Shown one piece after another: positions 41,530 through 51,849 of a DNA stretch of 64,000 bases; the stretch's first letter is position 1; each line of letters starts with the position of its first letter. The position numbers and the translations under genes are program-made. The DNA is from Rhodococcus gordoniae (lineage in GTDB: Bacteria; Actinomycetota; Actinomycetes; Mycobacteriales; Mycobacteriaceae). The notes under the pieces were generated by a model that saw nothing but the letters and a program-made list of their open reading frames with translations, was not told where the DNA came from and ran no database searches. The stretch lies in the NCBI RefSeq assembly GCF_001646655.1, contig NZ_LPZN01000028.1, forward strand, positions 38,474 through 102,473, given 5' to 3'.

Positions 41530-43074
41530 TTAGTTGGTGGTGATTAGATCACGCAGACGCTCGGCTGGAGTATCCCAGCCGAGCGTTTTGCGTGGCCGGC
41601 CGTTGAGCTCCTGGGCGACGTGCTCGAGGTCCGCCGGGCTGTAGACACTCAGATCGGTGCCCTTGGGGAAATACTGCCGCAGCAGTCCGTTGGTGTTCTC
41701 GTTGGTGCCGCGTTGCCAGGGGCTGGCCGGGTCACAGAAGTACACGGCCATATCGGCAGCGATACCGAACTGCTTGTGCCGGGCCATCTCGGCGCCTTGA
41801 TCCCAGGTCAGCGAGCCACGAAGATGCGTGGGCAGGTCTTTCATCGCGGCGATGAGCGCGTCCCGCACGGATTCGGCGTCGTGCCCGTTCGGCAGGTGCA
41901 GCAGCATCGTGTAGCGGGTGGTGCGTTCGACGAGGGTGCCGATCGCGGTCTTGTTCAGCTCACCGGTGATCAAATCGCCTTCCCAGTGTCCGGGCACCGC
42001 ACGGTCGGCGACCTCGGCGGGCCGGTCACTGATCATCACCATCGGATCGGTGAATCGCTGATACCGTTCGCCGTCCGCGCGGTGCGGTTTACGTCTCGTT
42101 CGACCGGTCCGAAGTGCCTGTTGCACTTGCTTTCTGAGCCCGCCTCGGGCTTGGAAGTAGAGGGCTTGGTAGATCGTTTCGTGGCTCACCCGCATACTTT
42201 CGTCGTCGGGATGATCCCGGCGCAGACGGTGCGAGATCTGCTCCGGCGACAACTTCCGGGACAGGCCTTCCTCGACCGCTGCCCGCAGGACCGTGTTCAC
42301 CACCAGTTTGGACTGCTTCGGCCGCGCCCGGGCGGCAGCGGCGGCCCGATCGGCCTGATACGGCAGGTACCTGCCCTCGATGCTGTGCCGACGAACCTCC
42401 CGCGAGACGGTCGAGACGTTCTTGCCGATCCGAGCGGCGATGGTCCGCAACGAATCCTCGACGAGCAGGCCGTCGGCGATCACGATCCGGTCCTCGGTCG
42501 ACAGATACCGGTCGCTGATCGCCGGCCGTCCGCTGCCCTCACAGGCCACACTGGTCACAGACTGTGTGTAGACGGTTCCGTGGTGGTAATCCACGACCCG
42601 CCCATCGGGATGAATCCGCTTGCTGTTCGAGCGCCGGATTCCCTGACGCCAGTCCCGTGCGGTGCGTTCGTTGACCCCGACCTCACGGGCTGCTCGTCTG
42701 GCCGACCACCCGGCTTCGATCAACTTCAGGCAACGACGCTTGGCTTCGGGTTTGCCTTTCGGCGGGATTTTCCCTGTGCGGACCAGTCCCTCGTCGACCA
42801 GGATCCGGCGGGCTACCGAGTGCGCCACCTTCGATGCCTTCGCCGCTCGGGTGATCGAGCCCGTCTCCTCGTAGACGGTCACGATCACCCGGCGGTCAGC
42901 GGTGCCGGCCGGGCCGCGGGACTTACCCATCGGCCGGCCGATGGCCCTCAAGATCGCGTAACACCGCTGCCGGGGCAGCCCGAACGCGGCCGCGGCCTCC
43001 TTGACCGGAATCCCGGCATCGATCAGTCGTGCCAGTTGGTCACCGAACCGGTCGCAGTCCTCCGTAAACGACAT
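41530..43074 (-). CDS. IS30-family transposase
   Basis: A 514-residue DDE transposase. N-terminal helix-turn-helix regions are visible at about 10-50 (IDAGIPVKEAAAAFGLPRQR) and 110-140 (EAGWSARRAAREVGVNERTA). A third HTH (LSTEDRIVIADGLLV, TIAARIGKNVSTVSREVRRH) is typical of IS30. The catalytic core has HWEGDLITG (first Asp), LTWDQGAEM (second Asp) and GTNENTNGLLRQYFPKGTDL (Glu), the IS30 signature. It is longer than classical IS30 transposases (about 380) because of the extra N-terminal HTH. The ATG at 43074 sits in a hairpin. It appears complete and potentially active. Confidence 0.95.
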   Translation of the reverse strand: MSFTEDCDRFGDQLARLIDAGIPVKEAAAAFGLPRQRCYAILRAIGRPMGKSRGPAGTADRRVIVTVYEETGSITRAAKASKVAHSVARRILVDEGLVRTGKIPPKGKPEAKRRCLKLIEAGWSARRAAREVGVNERTARDWRQGIRRSNSKRIHPDGRVVDYHHGTVYTQSVTSVACEGSGRPAISDRYLSTEDRIVIADGLLVEDSLRTIAARIGKNVSTVSREVRRHSIEGRYLPYQADRAAAAARARPKQSKLVVNTVLRAAVEEGLSRKLSPEQISHRLRRDHPDDESMRVSHETIYQALYFQARGGLRKQVQQALRTGRTRRKPHRADGERYQRFTDPMVMISDRPAEVADRAVPGHWEGDLITGELNKTAIGTLVERTTRYTMLLHLPNGHDAESVRDALIAAMKDLPTHLRGSLTWDQGAEMARHKQFGIAADMAVYFCDPASPWQRGTNENTNGLLRQYFPKGTDLSVYSPADLEHVAQELNGRPRKTLGWDTPAERLRDLITTN

Positions 43075-43115
43075 GATCGTCGCAACCTCTCGTTGAGAGT
43101 GTTGCGACGATCATG
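43072..43115 (-). promoter_or_regulatory. Hairpin sequestering the transposase start codon
   Basis: CATGATCGTCGCAAC (43072-43086) is exactly complementary to GTTGCGACGATCATG (43101-43115), and an inner CTCTC/GAGAG stem extends it. On a transcript entering from qcrB the ATG at 43074 would be paired, limiting translation from read-through RNA; a short IS-initiated RNA lacking the distal arm would be free. Confidence 0.7.
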
Positions 43116-43129
43116 TGAACCCGCCTGAA

Positions 43130-43143
43130 GGTCCGGGGCCCCG
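43130..43143 (-). terminator. Right arm of the split terminator, downstream of qcrB
   Basis: GGTCCGGGGCCCCG at 43130-43143 lies 26 bp beyond the qcrB stop and pairs with 41480-41493. In isolation it has no partner, so qcrB read-through into the IS is possible. Confidence 0.72.
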
Positions 43144-43168
43144 TCGGGTTACGAGCCGCTGGTGCGGA

Positions 43169-44827
43169 TCAGTGCGACTTGTCGGGCAGCTGGGCTGCGC
43201 CGTCGCCGTTTCCGTGCACGCGCTCCTGGTACTCGCGGAGCGTGTTCCGGAGCTCGAGCTCTGCCTCGTGGTGGGCGGCCTCGAGCGCGGCCGCTTCGTC
43301 GGCCGGGTCGGGGCTCCACCAGCTGCCGGCACCGGGCTTGCCGGCACTGCCGAGGCGGTTCATACGCTTCGGGATCGCGGCACCCTGGTACTCGAGCGGG
43401 ACCGGGTGGCCGTGCTCGTCCACCGGGCCGAGCGGCTGGTGGATCTCGATGTACTCGCCGGTCGGCAGTCGACGGACGATGCCCGTTTCGATGCCGTGCT
43501 CGAGCACCTGGCGGTCGCTGCGCTGCAGACCCAGGCAGAACCGGTACGCGATGTAGTAGGCGAGCGGCGGGAGCAGGACGAGACCGATACGGCCCATCCA
43601 GGTCGTCGCGTTGATCGAGATGTCGAACTTGTACGCGATGATGTCGTTGACGCACATGATCGTGGCGACGGCGTAGAACGCAAGGGCCATGAACCCGAGC
43701 CCGGTACGGACCGGCACGTCGCGCGGACGCTGAAGCAGGTTGTGGTGCGCGTCGTCCTTCGTGAACTTCTTCTCGATCCACGGGTAGACCGTGAGAACGA
43801 CGAACACGAGGCCCATGATCAACGCGATCCAGAACGGCTGCGGGATCGTGTACCGGTTGAACAGGTACAGCTCCCAGGCCGGCCAGATACGCGCCATGCC
43901 GTCCGTCCACATCATGTAGATGTCGGGCTGGGATCCGGCGGAGACCTGCGACGGGTTGTACGGGCCGATGTTCCAGACCGGGTTGATCTGCAGCAGGCCG
44001 GACATCAGGGCGAGGACCGCGAAGGTCATCGCGAAGAACGCACCCGACTTGACGGCGAAGACCGGGAGGATACGAACACCCACGACGTTCTGCTCCGTGC
44101 GGCCGGGGCCGGGGAACTGCGTGTGCTTCTGGTACCAGACCAGCGCGAGGTGCGCGGCGATCAGGGCCAGGATGATGCCCGGGACGAGCAGCACGTGCAG
44201 CACGTAGAAGCGCGGGATGATCAGCTCACCCGGGAAGTCGCCACCGAAGATCGCCCAGTGCATCCACGAGCCGATGATCGGGATCGACAGCGTGATGCCG
44301 GAGAACGCGGCGCGGAGGCCGGTACCGGAGAGCAGGTCGTCGGGAAGCGAGTAGCCGAAGAAGCCCTCGAACATCGCCAGGATGAGCAGCAGGGAGCCGA
44401 TCACCCAGTTGGCTTCGCGCGGGCGCCGGAATGCACCGGTGAAGAACACGCGGAGCAGGTGGACGACGATCGACGCGGCGAACATCAGGGCTGCCCAGTG
44501 GTGGATCTGTCGCACGAACAGACCACCGCGGACCTCGAAGGAGAGGTTCAGGGTCGTCTCGTAGGCACGGGACATACCCACACCGCGCAGCGGCGTGTAG
44601 ACACCGTCGTAGACGACGTGCGCCATCGACGGATCGAAGAACAGGGTCAGGAAGACACCGGAGATCAACAGGATGATGAAGCTGTAGAGCGCGATCTCAC
44701 CCAGGAGGAAGGACCAGTGGGTGGGGAACACCTTGTTGATCTGGCGGCGGATGCCGGCGGACAGATGGTAGCGAGAATCGAGATTCTCGCCGATCTGTGC
44801 GGCGCGGGACGGGGTTGCAGTACTCAC
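43169..44827 (-). CDS. qcrB: Cytochrome bcc complex, cytochrome b subunit
   Basis: A 552-residue membrane subunit that oxidises menaquinol. The haem b His pairs are in [24 protein letters not shown] and [25 protein letters not shown]. The Qo-side region follows ([17 protein letters not shown]). About eight membrane helices are visible. A C-terminal cytosolic extension (about 430-552), rich in charged residues, is typical of actinobacteria. The GTG at 44827 overlaps the qcrA stop by 4 nt. It is the last gene of ctaE-qcrC-qcrA-qcrB. The IS element begins 44 bp downstream. Confidence 0.96.
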   Translation of the reverse strand: MSTATPSRAAQIGENLDSRYHLSAGIRRQINKVFPTHWSFLLGEIALYSFIILLISGVFLTLFFDPSMAHVVYDGVYTPLRGVGMSRAYETTLNLSFEVRGGLFVRQIHHWAALMFAASIVVHLLRVFFTGAFRRPREANWVIGSLLLILAMFEGFFGYSLPDDLLSGTGLRAAFSGITLSIPIIGSWMHWAIFGGDFPGELIIPRFYVLHVLLVPGIILALIAAHLALVWYQKHTQFPGPGRTEQNVVGVRILPVFAVKSGAFFAMTFAVLALMSGLLQINPVWNIGPYNPSQVSAGSQPDIYMMWTDGMARIWPAWELYLFNRYTIPQPFWIALIMGLVFVVLTVYPWIEKKFTKDDAHHNLLQRPRDVPVRTGLGFMALAFYAVATIMCVNDIIAYKFDISINATTWMGRIGLVLLPPLAYYIAYRFCLGLQRSDRQVLEHGIETGIVRRLPTGEYIEIHQPLGPVDEHGHPVPLEYQGAAIPKRMNRLGSAGKPGAGSWWSPDPADEAAALEAAHHEAELELRNTLREYQERVHGNGDGAAQLPDKSH

Positions 44828-45951
44828 GGGCGACGCTCCCAGAATGCCGGACCGAGTGCCTCGATGAAGTCGCCGTTGGCGACCAGGAAGCCCTCTTCGT
44901 TCACTGTAATCGGAAGCTGCGGCAGTGCGCGAGCAGCGGGACCGAAAATCGGCTTGCCGTACTCCAGTGCATCGAACTGCGACTGATGGCACGGGCACAG
45001 GATGCGGTGCGTCTGCTGCTCGTAGAGCGAGGTCGGGCAGCCGAGGTGCGTGCAGATCTTCGAGTACGCGAAGTAGTCGCCGTAGTTGAAGCTCTCCTGG
45101 CCCTTGCGCTTGACGACACGCTCGGTGTCCTCGGTGCGCAGACGGATGAGCATGACGGCGTTGCGGATGCCGCGCAGGCTCTGCAGCAGGGCGTGATCGT
45201 CTCCTCGATCGGACTCGCGGAACGGGAAGACCGTCTCCATACCGCCGGCGTCGAGGTCCTCCGGGCGCACGAGGACGATGTCCTGGGGACGGCCGGTGTC
45301 ACGACGCAGGTAGATCGTCTCGCCGGGGTAGCGCGGGGTCCAGCCCGACACCCACAGCGACGACTCGTCGCCCTCGGCCCACGGGTTCTTGATCAGGCCG
45401 CCGAGCGGCATGATCAGGCCCAGGCCGAGCGCGCCGCCACCGAAGATGGCAGTGCGCTTGATCAGCTTGCGACGCGGCAGGGTCGACGTGTCGAGCGAAT
45501 CGGAGAGCTCGGCGACGATCGTCTTGCGATCGACCTCGGAGGATCCGCCGTCGTGCCGATCCTGGATCGACACCTCTTCGGGGATGAACTTCTTGGTGAA
45601 CTGCACCGCACCGACACCGATACCGAGGATCGACAGACCGAGGGTCAGCCCGAGCATCGGGGTGTAGAGGCTGTACCAGCCGTAGTTCTTTTCGCCGATG
45701 CCCTGGTACTCCCACGGCCAGAACAGGTAGATCGCGATGAACGCGAGACCCGAGATGCCTGCGAGGGCGAACCAGAAGGCGACGTTGCGCTCGGCCCGCT
45801 TCTCGGCGCGGGTGCCCTCGACGGGCCACCGGTCCTTGCGGAACGCGACGTCGACGCCGTCGAGGTTGGTGCCGAGCGTGACGAGGTCGTCCCGGCTCAT
45901 CCGGTCGAGATCGTCGACCGTGTGCTTGTTCGGCGTTTCGCCGCCACTCAT
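44824..45951 (-). CDS. qcrA: Cytochrome bcc complex, Rieske iron-sulfur subunit
   Basis: A 375-residue Rieske protein. Three membrane segments are seen: [41 protein letters not shown] and [19 protein letters not shown]. This is the actinobacterial three-helix form rather than the single-helix mitochondrial type. The [2Fe-2S] ligands are in [14 protein letters not shown] and CPCHQSQFD. The ATG at 45951 overlaps the qcrC stop by 4 nt. The ISP head passes electrons from quinol to the cytochrome cc subunit QcrC. Confidence 0.96.
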   Translation of the reverse strand: MSGGETPNKHTVDDLDRMSRDDLVTLGTNLDGVDVAFRKDRWPVEGTRAEKRAERNVAFWFALAGISGLAFIAIYLFWPWEYQGIGEKNYGWYSLYTPMLGLTLGLSILGIGVGAVQFTKKFIPEEVSIQDRHDGGSSEVDRKTIVAELSDSLDTSTLPRRKLIKRTAIFGGGALGLGLIMPLGGLIKNPWAEGDESSLWVSGWTPRYPGETIYLRRDTGRPQDIVLVRPEDLDAGGMETVFPFRESDRGDDHALLQSLRGIRNAVMLIRLRTEDTERVVKRKGQESFNYGDYFAYSKICTHLGCPTSLYEQQTHRILCPCHQSQFDALEYGKPIFGPAARALPQLPITVNEEGFLVANGDFIEALGPAFWERRP

Positions 45952-46820
45952 GACCTTGCTCCGATCCACAGCGCAGCGCCGACGACGGCGACGATGCCGA
46001 CGACCCACATGGTCGGCCCTTCGGCACCGGGGCCGAAGCCGCCGAGCCCGTAGCCACCCGGGTCCCTCGTCTCACTGGCGGACTTGATGTACGCGATGAT
46101 GTCCTGCTTCTCCTCGACCGTCAGCTGACGGTCGGAGAACTTCGGCATGTTCTGGGGGCCGGTGAGCATCGCGGTGTAGATCTGCTGCTCGCTGGCCGGA
46201 TCCAGGTTCGGTGCGAACTTGCCGGACGACAGCGCGCCGCCGCGTCCGGTGAAGTTGTGGCACGACGCGCAGTTCTGGCGGAAGAGCTCCGAACCGCGTC
46301 CGATGTCGTTGCCGCGCAGCGACGACTGGGCGATCTCGCCGTTCTCGTCGCGGATGACCGTCGGGCCTCCACCGTTGGCCTGGATGTACGCGCCGAGCGC
46401 GTCGGTCTGCGCGGCGTCGAACTTCGGGTCCTTGCGCAGGGCCTGGGCCTCGTTGCGCATCATCGGCATGCGGCCCGAGGACACCTGGAAGTAGACGGCG
46501 GCCTCGCCGACACCGATGAGGGTGGGACCGCGGTCCTGGACACCCTGGAGGTTGACGCCGTGGCAGGTCACGCAGGAGGTCTCGTAGAGCTGCTGACCCT
46601 CGCGGATCAGAGCGCTCTGGTCGTCCTGCGCCGTGGCCACCTGCGGGGCAGGCGTCAGCGCGGAGGCGATGAAGCCTGCGCTGAGGAGACCGAGCGCGAG
46701 GACCAACGCTCCGGTGACGCGCCGGCGCATCTTGCGCTGGCGGCGGGACTTCGCAGCATCGGCTGCAGAGGATCGACCGGGCATGTCACCCTCGGAGGCG
46801 AGAGGTGGGGATGAACTCAT
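45948..46820 (-). CDS. qcrC: Cytochrome bcc complex, dihaem cytochrome cc subunit
   Basis: A 290-residue dihaem c-type cytochrome. The N-terminal anchor is [20 protein letters not shown] (about 35-55). Two haem attachment sites are CVTCH (about 82) and CASCH (about 184), each with downstream Met-bearing segments ([15 protein letters not shown]). A C-terminal helix is [18 protein letters not shown]. In actinobacteria this subunit replaces a soluble cytochrome c and passes electrons directly to CtaC. The start is ATG at 46820 with AAAGGGAT upstream. It overlaps qcrA. Confidence 0.96.
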   Translation of the reverse strand: MSSSPPLASEGDMPGRSSAADAAKSRRQRKMRRRVTGALVLALGLLSAGFIASALTPAPQVATAQDDQSALIREGQQLYETSCVTCHGVNLQGVQDRGPTLIGVGEAAVYFQVSSGRMPMMRNEAQALRKDPKFDAAQTDALGAYIQANGGGPTVIRDENGEIAQSSLRGNDIGRGSELFRQNCASCHNFTGRGGALSSGKFAPNLDPASEQQIYTAMLTGPQNMPKFSDRQLTVEEKQDIIAYIKSASETRDPGGYGLGGFGPGAEGPTMWVVGIVAVVGAALWIGARS

Positions 46821-46884
46821 CTGTATCCCTTTTTTTATGTCGGGACGGACTGGACGTCAGGGGGCTGCCTGGGCGTTCAGCTGG

Positions 46885-47499
46885 CTAACGGATGAAATAA
46901 ATCGTGGCAAACAGCGCGATCCAAACGATGTCGACGAAGTGCCAGTAATACGAAACGACGATGGCTGCAGTGGCCTGTGCAGGCGTGAACTTGCTGACCT
47001 TCGTGCGGAACAACAGGAACACGAATGCGATCAGGCCGCCGATGACGTGCAGGCCGTGGAAGCCGGTGGTCATGTAGAACACCGAGCCGTACACGCTGCC
47101 CGGGATGGTCGTGCCGTCCTTCACCAGGGTGATGTACTCGTAGCCCTGGCCGAGCACGAAGAAGGTGCCCATGGCGAGGGTGACGATGTACCACCGTCGC
47201 AGGCCGAAGACGTCGCCGCGCTCGGCGGCGAAGACGCCCAGCTGGCAGGTGAAGGAGGAAGCGATCAGCACCGCGGTGATCGGTACCGCCAACCACAGGT
47301 TCAAGTGGGTGGGCGGGGGCGGCCACATGCCCTCCGGGGCCTGTGCCCGTGCCACGAAGTACATGGCGAAGAGCCCTGCGAAAAACATGAGCTCACTGGA
47401 CAACCACACGATGGTGCCGACGCTGACCAGGTTGGGCCGGTTCAACGAGTGCACGCGCTGTGTGATTGCAGATCCTGAAGTCCCTACTGCGCTCGTCAC
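46885..47499 (-). CDS. ctaE: Cytochrome c oxidase subunit III
   Basis: A 204-residue polytopic membrane protein with five predicted helices, the short form without the first two helices. Conserved residues are in [54 protein letters not shown] and [20 protein letters not shown]. The GTG at 47499 begins [16 protein letters not shown], matching the mycobacterial CtaE length. It is first gene of the operon with qcrCAB (64 bp gap). The promoter lies in the 174 bp up to the next gene. Confidence 0.95.
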   Translation of the reverse strand: MTSAVGTSGSAITQRVHSLNRPNLVSVGTIVWLSSELMFFAGLFAMYFVARAQAPEGMWPPPPTHLNLWLAVPITAVLIASSFTCQLGVFAAERGDVFGLRRWYIVTLAMGTFFVLGQGYEYITLVKDGTTIPGSVYGSVFYMTTGFHGLHVIGGLIAFVFLLFRTKVSKFTPAQATAAIVVSYYWHFVDIVWIALFATIYFIR

Positions 47500-47673
47500 G
47501 CTGGCTAGTATGACCCGTCGTAGTACGTCTTGGGCAATCGGGGCCGAAATCGGCGCGTCAGTGCAGGTCTCGAACCTGAATTTCGCCAGGTGGGCGCGCG
47601 GTGACAGGCACTCCGGAGGGTGCCGCACGGAGCAATTCCGAGGGTCGGGAAGGTCACGTGGGATCGTGAGTGC

Positions 47674-48129
47674 ATGAGTACCGGAAAGGGTCTTCGGGGA
47701 TGGCTGCGCTCCCTGGTGGGGCGGAGCGCCGAGCCGCTCGACGCGAACCGTGCCGACCTTGTCGTGGTCGTCTCGTCCTTCGACGACGCCGAAGCCTGTT
47801 CCACGGCGCTGGATCGCGGGGCCGGGACGAGCCCGTCGTGGCGGTCCGAGGACGAGGCTGTTCTCCGGCATCACCTGGCGTTGCCCGCGGACGCGGTGGA
47901 CCGGGCCGCGGAGCTGGCCGGCCAGGACGGCTACATCGTGGCCGGGACCGGTGACGGGGACGTCCCGCCCACGGCCGTGAGCGGTGCTTCCGTGATTCTG
48001 CAGCGCGTCCAGATCCTCGACGCCCTGCACTGTGCGCAGGAGAAGTCGCGCATGGCCTCGCTCGCGCAGCGGCTCGGCGGAACGGCCCTGGGGTGGGACG
48101 CCCTGCAACCGCAGGATTCCGCTGGCTAA
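47674..48129 (+). CDS. Conserved hypothetical protein
   Basis: A 151-residue soluble protein starting [21 protein letters not shown]. It has a possible compact alpha/beta fold: [42 protein letters not shown], then a helical tail [20 protein letters not shown]. There are no catalytic motifs, signal or membrane segments. I do not recognise the family; an amphipathic N-terminal helix is possible. The ATG at 47674 is chosen because the longer upstream frame has no ribosome site. It lies divergent from ctaE and 66 bp upstream of trpD. Confidence 0.7.
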   Translation: MSTGKGLRGWLRSLVGRSAEPLDANRADLVVVVSSFDDAEACSTALDRGAGTSPSWRSEDEAVLRHHLALPADAVDRAAELAGQDGYIVAGTGDGDVPPTAVSGASVILQRVQILDALHCAQEKSRMASLAQRLGGTALGWDALQPQDSAG

Positions 48130-48195
48130 GCTGACCGGTCGGAAGAGGGCACGCCGGTGCCCGGTGAGGAGCGAGATGCGGCGAGGGCAGGTGCG

Positions 48196-49269
48196 ATGAA
48201 CGCGACGCGAGACGCGGACGAGGTGACCCGGAACTGGCCCTCCGTGCTGGGAGCGCTCACCGCCGGACGGAACCTGTCGGCCGACGAGGCGCGATGGGCG
48301 ATGAGCGAGATCTTCTCCGACAACGCCACGCCCGCCCAGATCGCGGCATTCGGTGTCGCGCTGAAGATGAAGGGCGAGACCCCCGACGAGGTGCGGGCAC
48401 TCGCCGACACGATGCTCGACTACGCCCGGCTGGTTCCGGTCGACAGCGACGTCGTCGACATCGTGGGCACCGGTGGCGACCGCGCGAACACCGTCAACAT
48501 CTCGACGATGGCCTCGCTCGTCGTGGCCGCGGCGGGCATCCGGGTCGTCAAGCACGGCAACCGTGCCGCCTCCTCCAAGAGCGGAGGCGCCGACGTGCTC
48601 GAGGCTCTCGGCGTGCACATCGACCTGGGGCCCGACGAGGTGGCCCATTCGGTCGCCGAGGCCGGAATCGGATTCTGCTTCGCGCCCGTCTACCACCCGG
48701 CACTGCGGTTCGCGGCCGCACCGCGCAAGCAGATCGGCATCCCGACGGTCTTCAACGTCCTCGGTCCACTCACCAATCCGGCCCGGCCGGGTGCCGGTCT
48801 GATCGGGTGCGCGTTCGAACCGCTCGTCCCGACCGTCGCAGGCGTGCTCGCGCAGCGCGGCAACTCGGCGCTCGTCGTGCGAGGCGACGACGGACTCGAC
48901 GAACTGACCACCTCCACGACCTCGCGCGTGCACATCGTCCACGGCGGGAAGGTCCGGGTCGTGACACTCGATCCGCGCGATCTCGGTATCGACCGGGTTC
49001 CGCTCGAGGCGCTCCGTGGAGGCGACGCCACGGAGAACGCGGCGATCGCGCGGGCCGTCCTGGCGGGGGAGAAGGGCCCTGTACGTGAGGCCGTGCTTCT
49101 CAACGCCGCCGGGGCGATCGCAGCCTTCCGGGGCGTCGACGGCGTTCTCGAGGATGCCCTCACGGCCGGGCTCGAGACGGCGGCAGAGGCGATCGACAGC
49201 GGCCGGGCCACGGCCGTCCTGGAGCAGTGGGCCGAGGTCACCACGCGGCTGGGTGCCGGACAGAAATGA
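48196..49269 (+). CDS. trpD: Anthranilate phosphoribosyltransferase
   Basis: A 357-residue enzyme adding phosphoribose to anthranilate in tryptophan synthesis. Motifs: [20 protein letters not shown] (PRPP loop), [36 protein letters not shown], and [11 protein letters not shown] with GDDGLDEL. The ATG at 48196 was preferred to the GTG at 48157, which adds 13 poorly conserved residues. It stands alone, without other trp genes, as in mycobacteria (Rv2192c). It is followed by a strong hairpin. Confidence 0.95.
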   Translation: MNATRDADEVTRNWPSVLGALTAGRNLSADEARWAMSEIFSDNATPAQIAAFGVALKMKGETPDEVRALADTMLDYARLVPVDSDVVDIVGTGGDRANTVNISTMASLVVAAAGIRVVKHGNRAASSKSGGADVLEALGVHIDLGPDEVAHSVAEAGIGFCFAPVYHPALRFAAAPRKQIGIPTVFNVLGPLTNPARPGAGLIGCAFEPLVPTVAGVLAQRGNSALVVRGDDGLDELTTSTTSRVHIVHGGKVRVVTLDPRDLGIDRVPLEALRGGDATENAAIARAVLAGEKGPVREAVLLNAAGAIAAFRGVDGVLEDALTAGLETAAEAIDSGRATAVLEQWAEVTTRLGAGQK

Positions 49270-49294
49270 CCGGAGAAGAGTAAGGACACACGAA

Positions 49295-49329
49295 CGACGG
49301 GCCCGCACTGCATCGGTGCGGGCCCGTCG
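49295..49329. terminator. Terminator between trpD and the AsnC-domain gene
   Basis: CGACGGGCCCGCAC (49295-49308) pairs exactly with GTGCGGGCCCGTCG (49316-49329), loop TGCATCG. It probably works in both directions between convergent genes. Confidence 0.85.
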
Positions 49330-49352
49330 GTCGTCGGTGGTGCTGCGGGGTG

Positions 49353-49628
49353 TCAGTTCCCGATCGAGAAGCCGGCCTCGACGTCGGCGCTCGAATACGA
49401 CTGGAAGGCGATGTGGGTGACGGTCTTCGTCACGCCGTCGATCTTGTTGATGCCCCGGGTGACGACATCCGCGATCTTCTCGTGGTCGCGGACGCGGACC
49501 ACCGCCACGAGGTCGACGTCGCCCGCGCAGGAGTACACCGTGTCGACGCCGTCGAGGTCGGCGACCGCTTGCGCGGTCTCGGGGATACGGTTCGCCTCGG
49601 CATCGATCAGGACGATCGCGTTGATCAT
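49353..49628 (-). CDS. Stand-alone Lrp/AsnC ligand-binding (RAM) domain protein
   Basis: A 91-residue protein consisting only of the AsnC/Lrp effector domain: [40 protein letters not shown] and a [14 protein letters not shown] strand. It has no DNA-binding half. Such proteins form ring-shaped oligomers that bind amino acids and may modulate Lrp regulators. The ATG at 49628 has AAGGAGA upstream. Position next to trpD and the exonuclease gene is conserved in relatives. No specific ligand can be named. Confidence 0.88.
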   Translation of the reverse strand: MINAIVLIDAEANRIPETAQAVADLDGVDTVYSCAGDVDLVAVVRVRDHEKIADVVTRGINKIDGVTKTVTHIAFQSYSSADVEAGFSIGN

Positions 49629-49661
49629 GGGGGTCTCCTTCAACCTTCCTCGGGGATTGCA

Positions 49662-51410
49662 TCAGCCTAAGCGGTGGGACGAGTCCGCGGAGAGGAGCCT
49701 GCGGACCGCGCGGGCCTCACGCGCGAGTTCGGCCCACGCACTCCATCGGCCCGCACCTCGGGTCGGCTCGCACCAGCCCCGGCTCGCACGGACGATGCGG
49801 GTGCCCTCACCGTCGAGCCATCGCGCGACCAGACCGATCTCCTCCGGGGACGCGCCGCGCAGCGGTCCCGGTGACGGCCGCACCGTCTCGGCACCGGCGA
49901 CGATCGCCTCCACGACGGGCATCGGACGCACGCCGCGCGGCGCCACGCCGGCGGACGCGAGCCGGCCTGCGCGGATCACCGCGAACTCCCACCCGCCCTC
50001 GGCGCGCGGACGCGCGGCGACGAGTTCGTCGACGGCCGCCAGCGAAGCCAGGCGTTGGGTGCGCCGCAGCGCGACGAGGGCGGCGGCGAGCCGGTCGCGC
50101 AGCCGGGCGGCATTCTCGAACAGCTGGTCGCGTACGAGGGTGTCGAGGTGCTCGTGCACCGCCTCGACGGCATCGTCGGCGAGGCCGCGGACGACCGCGC
50201 GCACGCCCTCGACCTGGGTTGCATAGGCGGAGGCGTCCTGGACCCCGAAGCGCGCCGCTGCGCAGCCCCCGACGGCGACGGGCGGGCAACGGTCGCCGTG
50301 ACGGGCCGTGCGGCCGATCCTGCGTGTGCACGTGCGCAGACCACACATCTGCGCGAGCAGCGCCGCGACGTCCGCGGCGTCGGCGCGTACCGAGAACGGG
50401 CCGATCGCGTCGGGTCCGGGAGTGCGGCTCACAGCGAGGCGCGGAAACGCCTCGTCGGTGAGGATGATCCACCAGCCGCGCATCGGATACTTCGACCGGC
50501 GGTTGTACGGAGGGGTGTGTGCGGCGATCAGCCGCAGTTCGCGGACGCCGGCCTCGAGCCCGTGGGCGCATTCGACATGATCGATGCGAGTGGTGAGCGC
50601 GACCATCTCCCGCAGCCGCGGCCGCGTCTCGGAGCCCGTGAAATAGGTACGGACGCGCCGGTGCAGGTCGACCGCCGTGCCGACGTACAACACCTCGTCG
50701 GACGGCCCCCGGAACATGTAGACACCGGGCTTGCGTGGAAGGTGTGCGGCGAGTGCGCGTTTGGCCCGTTGCTCGGCGGTGACCACCGGCATGTAGTCGC
50801 GCAACTCGGTGAGGCTGTGGACCCCCTGGTTGCCGACTCGTTCGATGAGGGCGTGCAGCACGTCCACGGTGGCCCGTGCGTCGTCGAGCGCGCGGTGGGT
50901 GGGCACGGTGGAGACCCTGAACAGCTCGGCCAGCGCGGAGAGCTTCACCGACGGCGCCTCGTCGCGCCCGAGGACGCGACGGGCCAGCTTGACGGTGCAC
51001 AGCACCTGGAAGCGGGGCCATGCCAGCCGGCACCGGGCGGCAGCCGCCTGGAGAAATCCGACGTCGAAACCGGCGTTGTGCGCGACGAGCACCGATCCGG
51101 ACGCGAACTCGAGGAAGGCGGGCAGCACCTCCTCGATCCTGGGGGCCGCGTAGACCATCGCAGTGGTGATGCCGGTGAGTTGCACGATGTACGGAGGAAT
51201 GGGACGCCCGGGATCGACGAGGGTCGCGAACTCGCCGAGCACCTCGCCGGCACGGATCTTCACCGCACCGATCTCGGTGATGGCGTCCTCGGCTGCCTTC
51301 CCGCCGGTCGTCTCGAGGTCGACGACGACGAAGGTGGTGTCGCGCAGGGGTGTGTCGAGCTCGTCGAAACCCAGTTGCACGCCGAGGGCCGATGGTTGCG
51401 GCGAGGTCAT
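49662..51410 (-). CDS. DnaQ-type exonuclease fused to GIY-YIG (UvrC-like) domain
   Basis: A 582-residue two-part nuclease. The N-terminal DEDD exonuclease (about 25-195) has [10 protein letters not shown] (DxE), [16 protein letters not shown] and [14 protein letters not shown] (H..D). The GIY-YIG domain (about 225-310) has [20 protein letters not shown] and [13 protein letters not shown]. The C-terminal region resembles the middle of UvrC, with a Cys-rich segment [15 protein letters not shown]. The same fusion is known in actinobacteria (Rv2191) and in Cho-like proteins. A DNA repair or proofreading role is likely but not proven. The start is ATG at 51410. Confidence 0.9.
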   Translation of the reverse strand: MTSPQPSALGVQLGFDELDTPLRDTTFVVVDLETTGGKAAEDAITEIGAVKIRAGEVLGEFATLVDPGRPIPPYIVQLTGITTAMVYAAPRIEEVLPAFLEFASGSVLVAHNAGFDVGFLQAAAARCRLAWPRFQVLCTVKLARRVLGRDEAPSVKLSALAELFRVSTVPTHRALDDARATVDVLHALIERVGNQGVHSLTELRDYMPVVTAEQRAKRALAAHLPRKPGVYMFRGPSDEVLYVGTAVDLHRRVRTYFTGSETRPRLREMVALTTRIDHVECAHGLEAGVRELRLIAAHTPPYNRRSKYPMRGWWIILTDEAFPRLAVSRTPGPDAIGPFSVRADAADVAALLAQMCGLRTCTRRIGRTARHGDRCPPVAVGGCAAARFGVQDASAYATQVEGVRAVVRGLADDAVEAVHEHLDTLVRDQLFENAARLRDRLAAALVALRRTQRLASLAAVDELVAARPRAEGGWEFAVIRAGRLASAGVAPRGVRPMPVVEAIVAGAETVRPSPGPLRGASPEEIGLVARWLDGEGTRIVRASRGWCEPTRGAGRWSAWAELAREARAVRRLLSADSSHRLG

Positions 51411-51849
51411 GCGGCGAGCCTAGGAAGCGACACCGACAACCTACCGGGCGGGCTCCCGAACCCTCACGAGACGAGGATCACACCCTTTTTCTGCCGTCGC
51501 GAGAATCGGACGAAGCCCCCGAAAACAGACCGATCGGCCTGCGAGAGAAGCAATCCGGCGAATCGGACGGTCCGTTCCGGCCGGCCTCTCCGGGTAGCGG
51601 TGTCCTGACCTGCTTCTTCCGGAGTGGACCCGGACGAATCGGGTAGTGACGTCCTCGGGATGAAAGAGGGCCGGGCAGTGCTCGTTACCGCGCCGTTATC
51701 GGACCGTCGCCCTACGGCAGTGTTCTCCCAGGAATCGGTCGAAGCGGTCGGGTGGCGCGGCGGGGCGGTCGACTTCACCGATGCCGTTTCGTAATCTTTT
51801 CGAGACCGAGCGGAGAGTTTTCCGCCCCACCCCCGGGTCGGAGCCGCAC
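51411..51849. other. Long intergenic region upstream of the riboswitch
   Basis: These 439 bp between the exonuclease and the NlpC/P60 gene show no convincing gene. The segment from about 51610 to 51800 must contain the promoter for the riboswitch transcript; AATCTTTTCGAGACC at 51793-51807 is an AT-richer candidate. Confidence 0.55.

Larger units (their letters stand above)
41498..43125. mobile_element. IS30-family insertion sequence
   Basis: A 1628-bp element. The ends GGCGGTTTCAAGGGGTCGAC (left) and GGCGGGTTCACATGATCGTC (right, complement) agree at 21 of the first 28 positions including a shared CGCAACAC, and resemble IS30-type ends. It is flanked by TGA at 41495-41497 and 43126-43128, taken as the target duplication. 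The single transposase gene appears intact. The outer 14-bp arms of flanking DNA are palindromic, fitting the known preference of IS30 elements for palindromic targets. Confidence 0.85.

Noticed and set aside
41620..43128. Plus-strand 502-codon frame across the IS element
   Set aside because: Antisense to the intact IS30 transposase, with no domain or ribosome site.
41481..43142. Reading GGGGCCCC as the true IS terminal repeat or as an 8-bp target duplication
   Set aside because: It is self-palindromic, and the more economical model (IS30-like ends at 41498/43125, 3-bp TGA duplication) restores a perfect hairpin on excision. Comparison with an empty site would decide.
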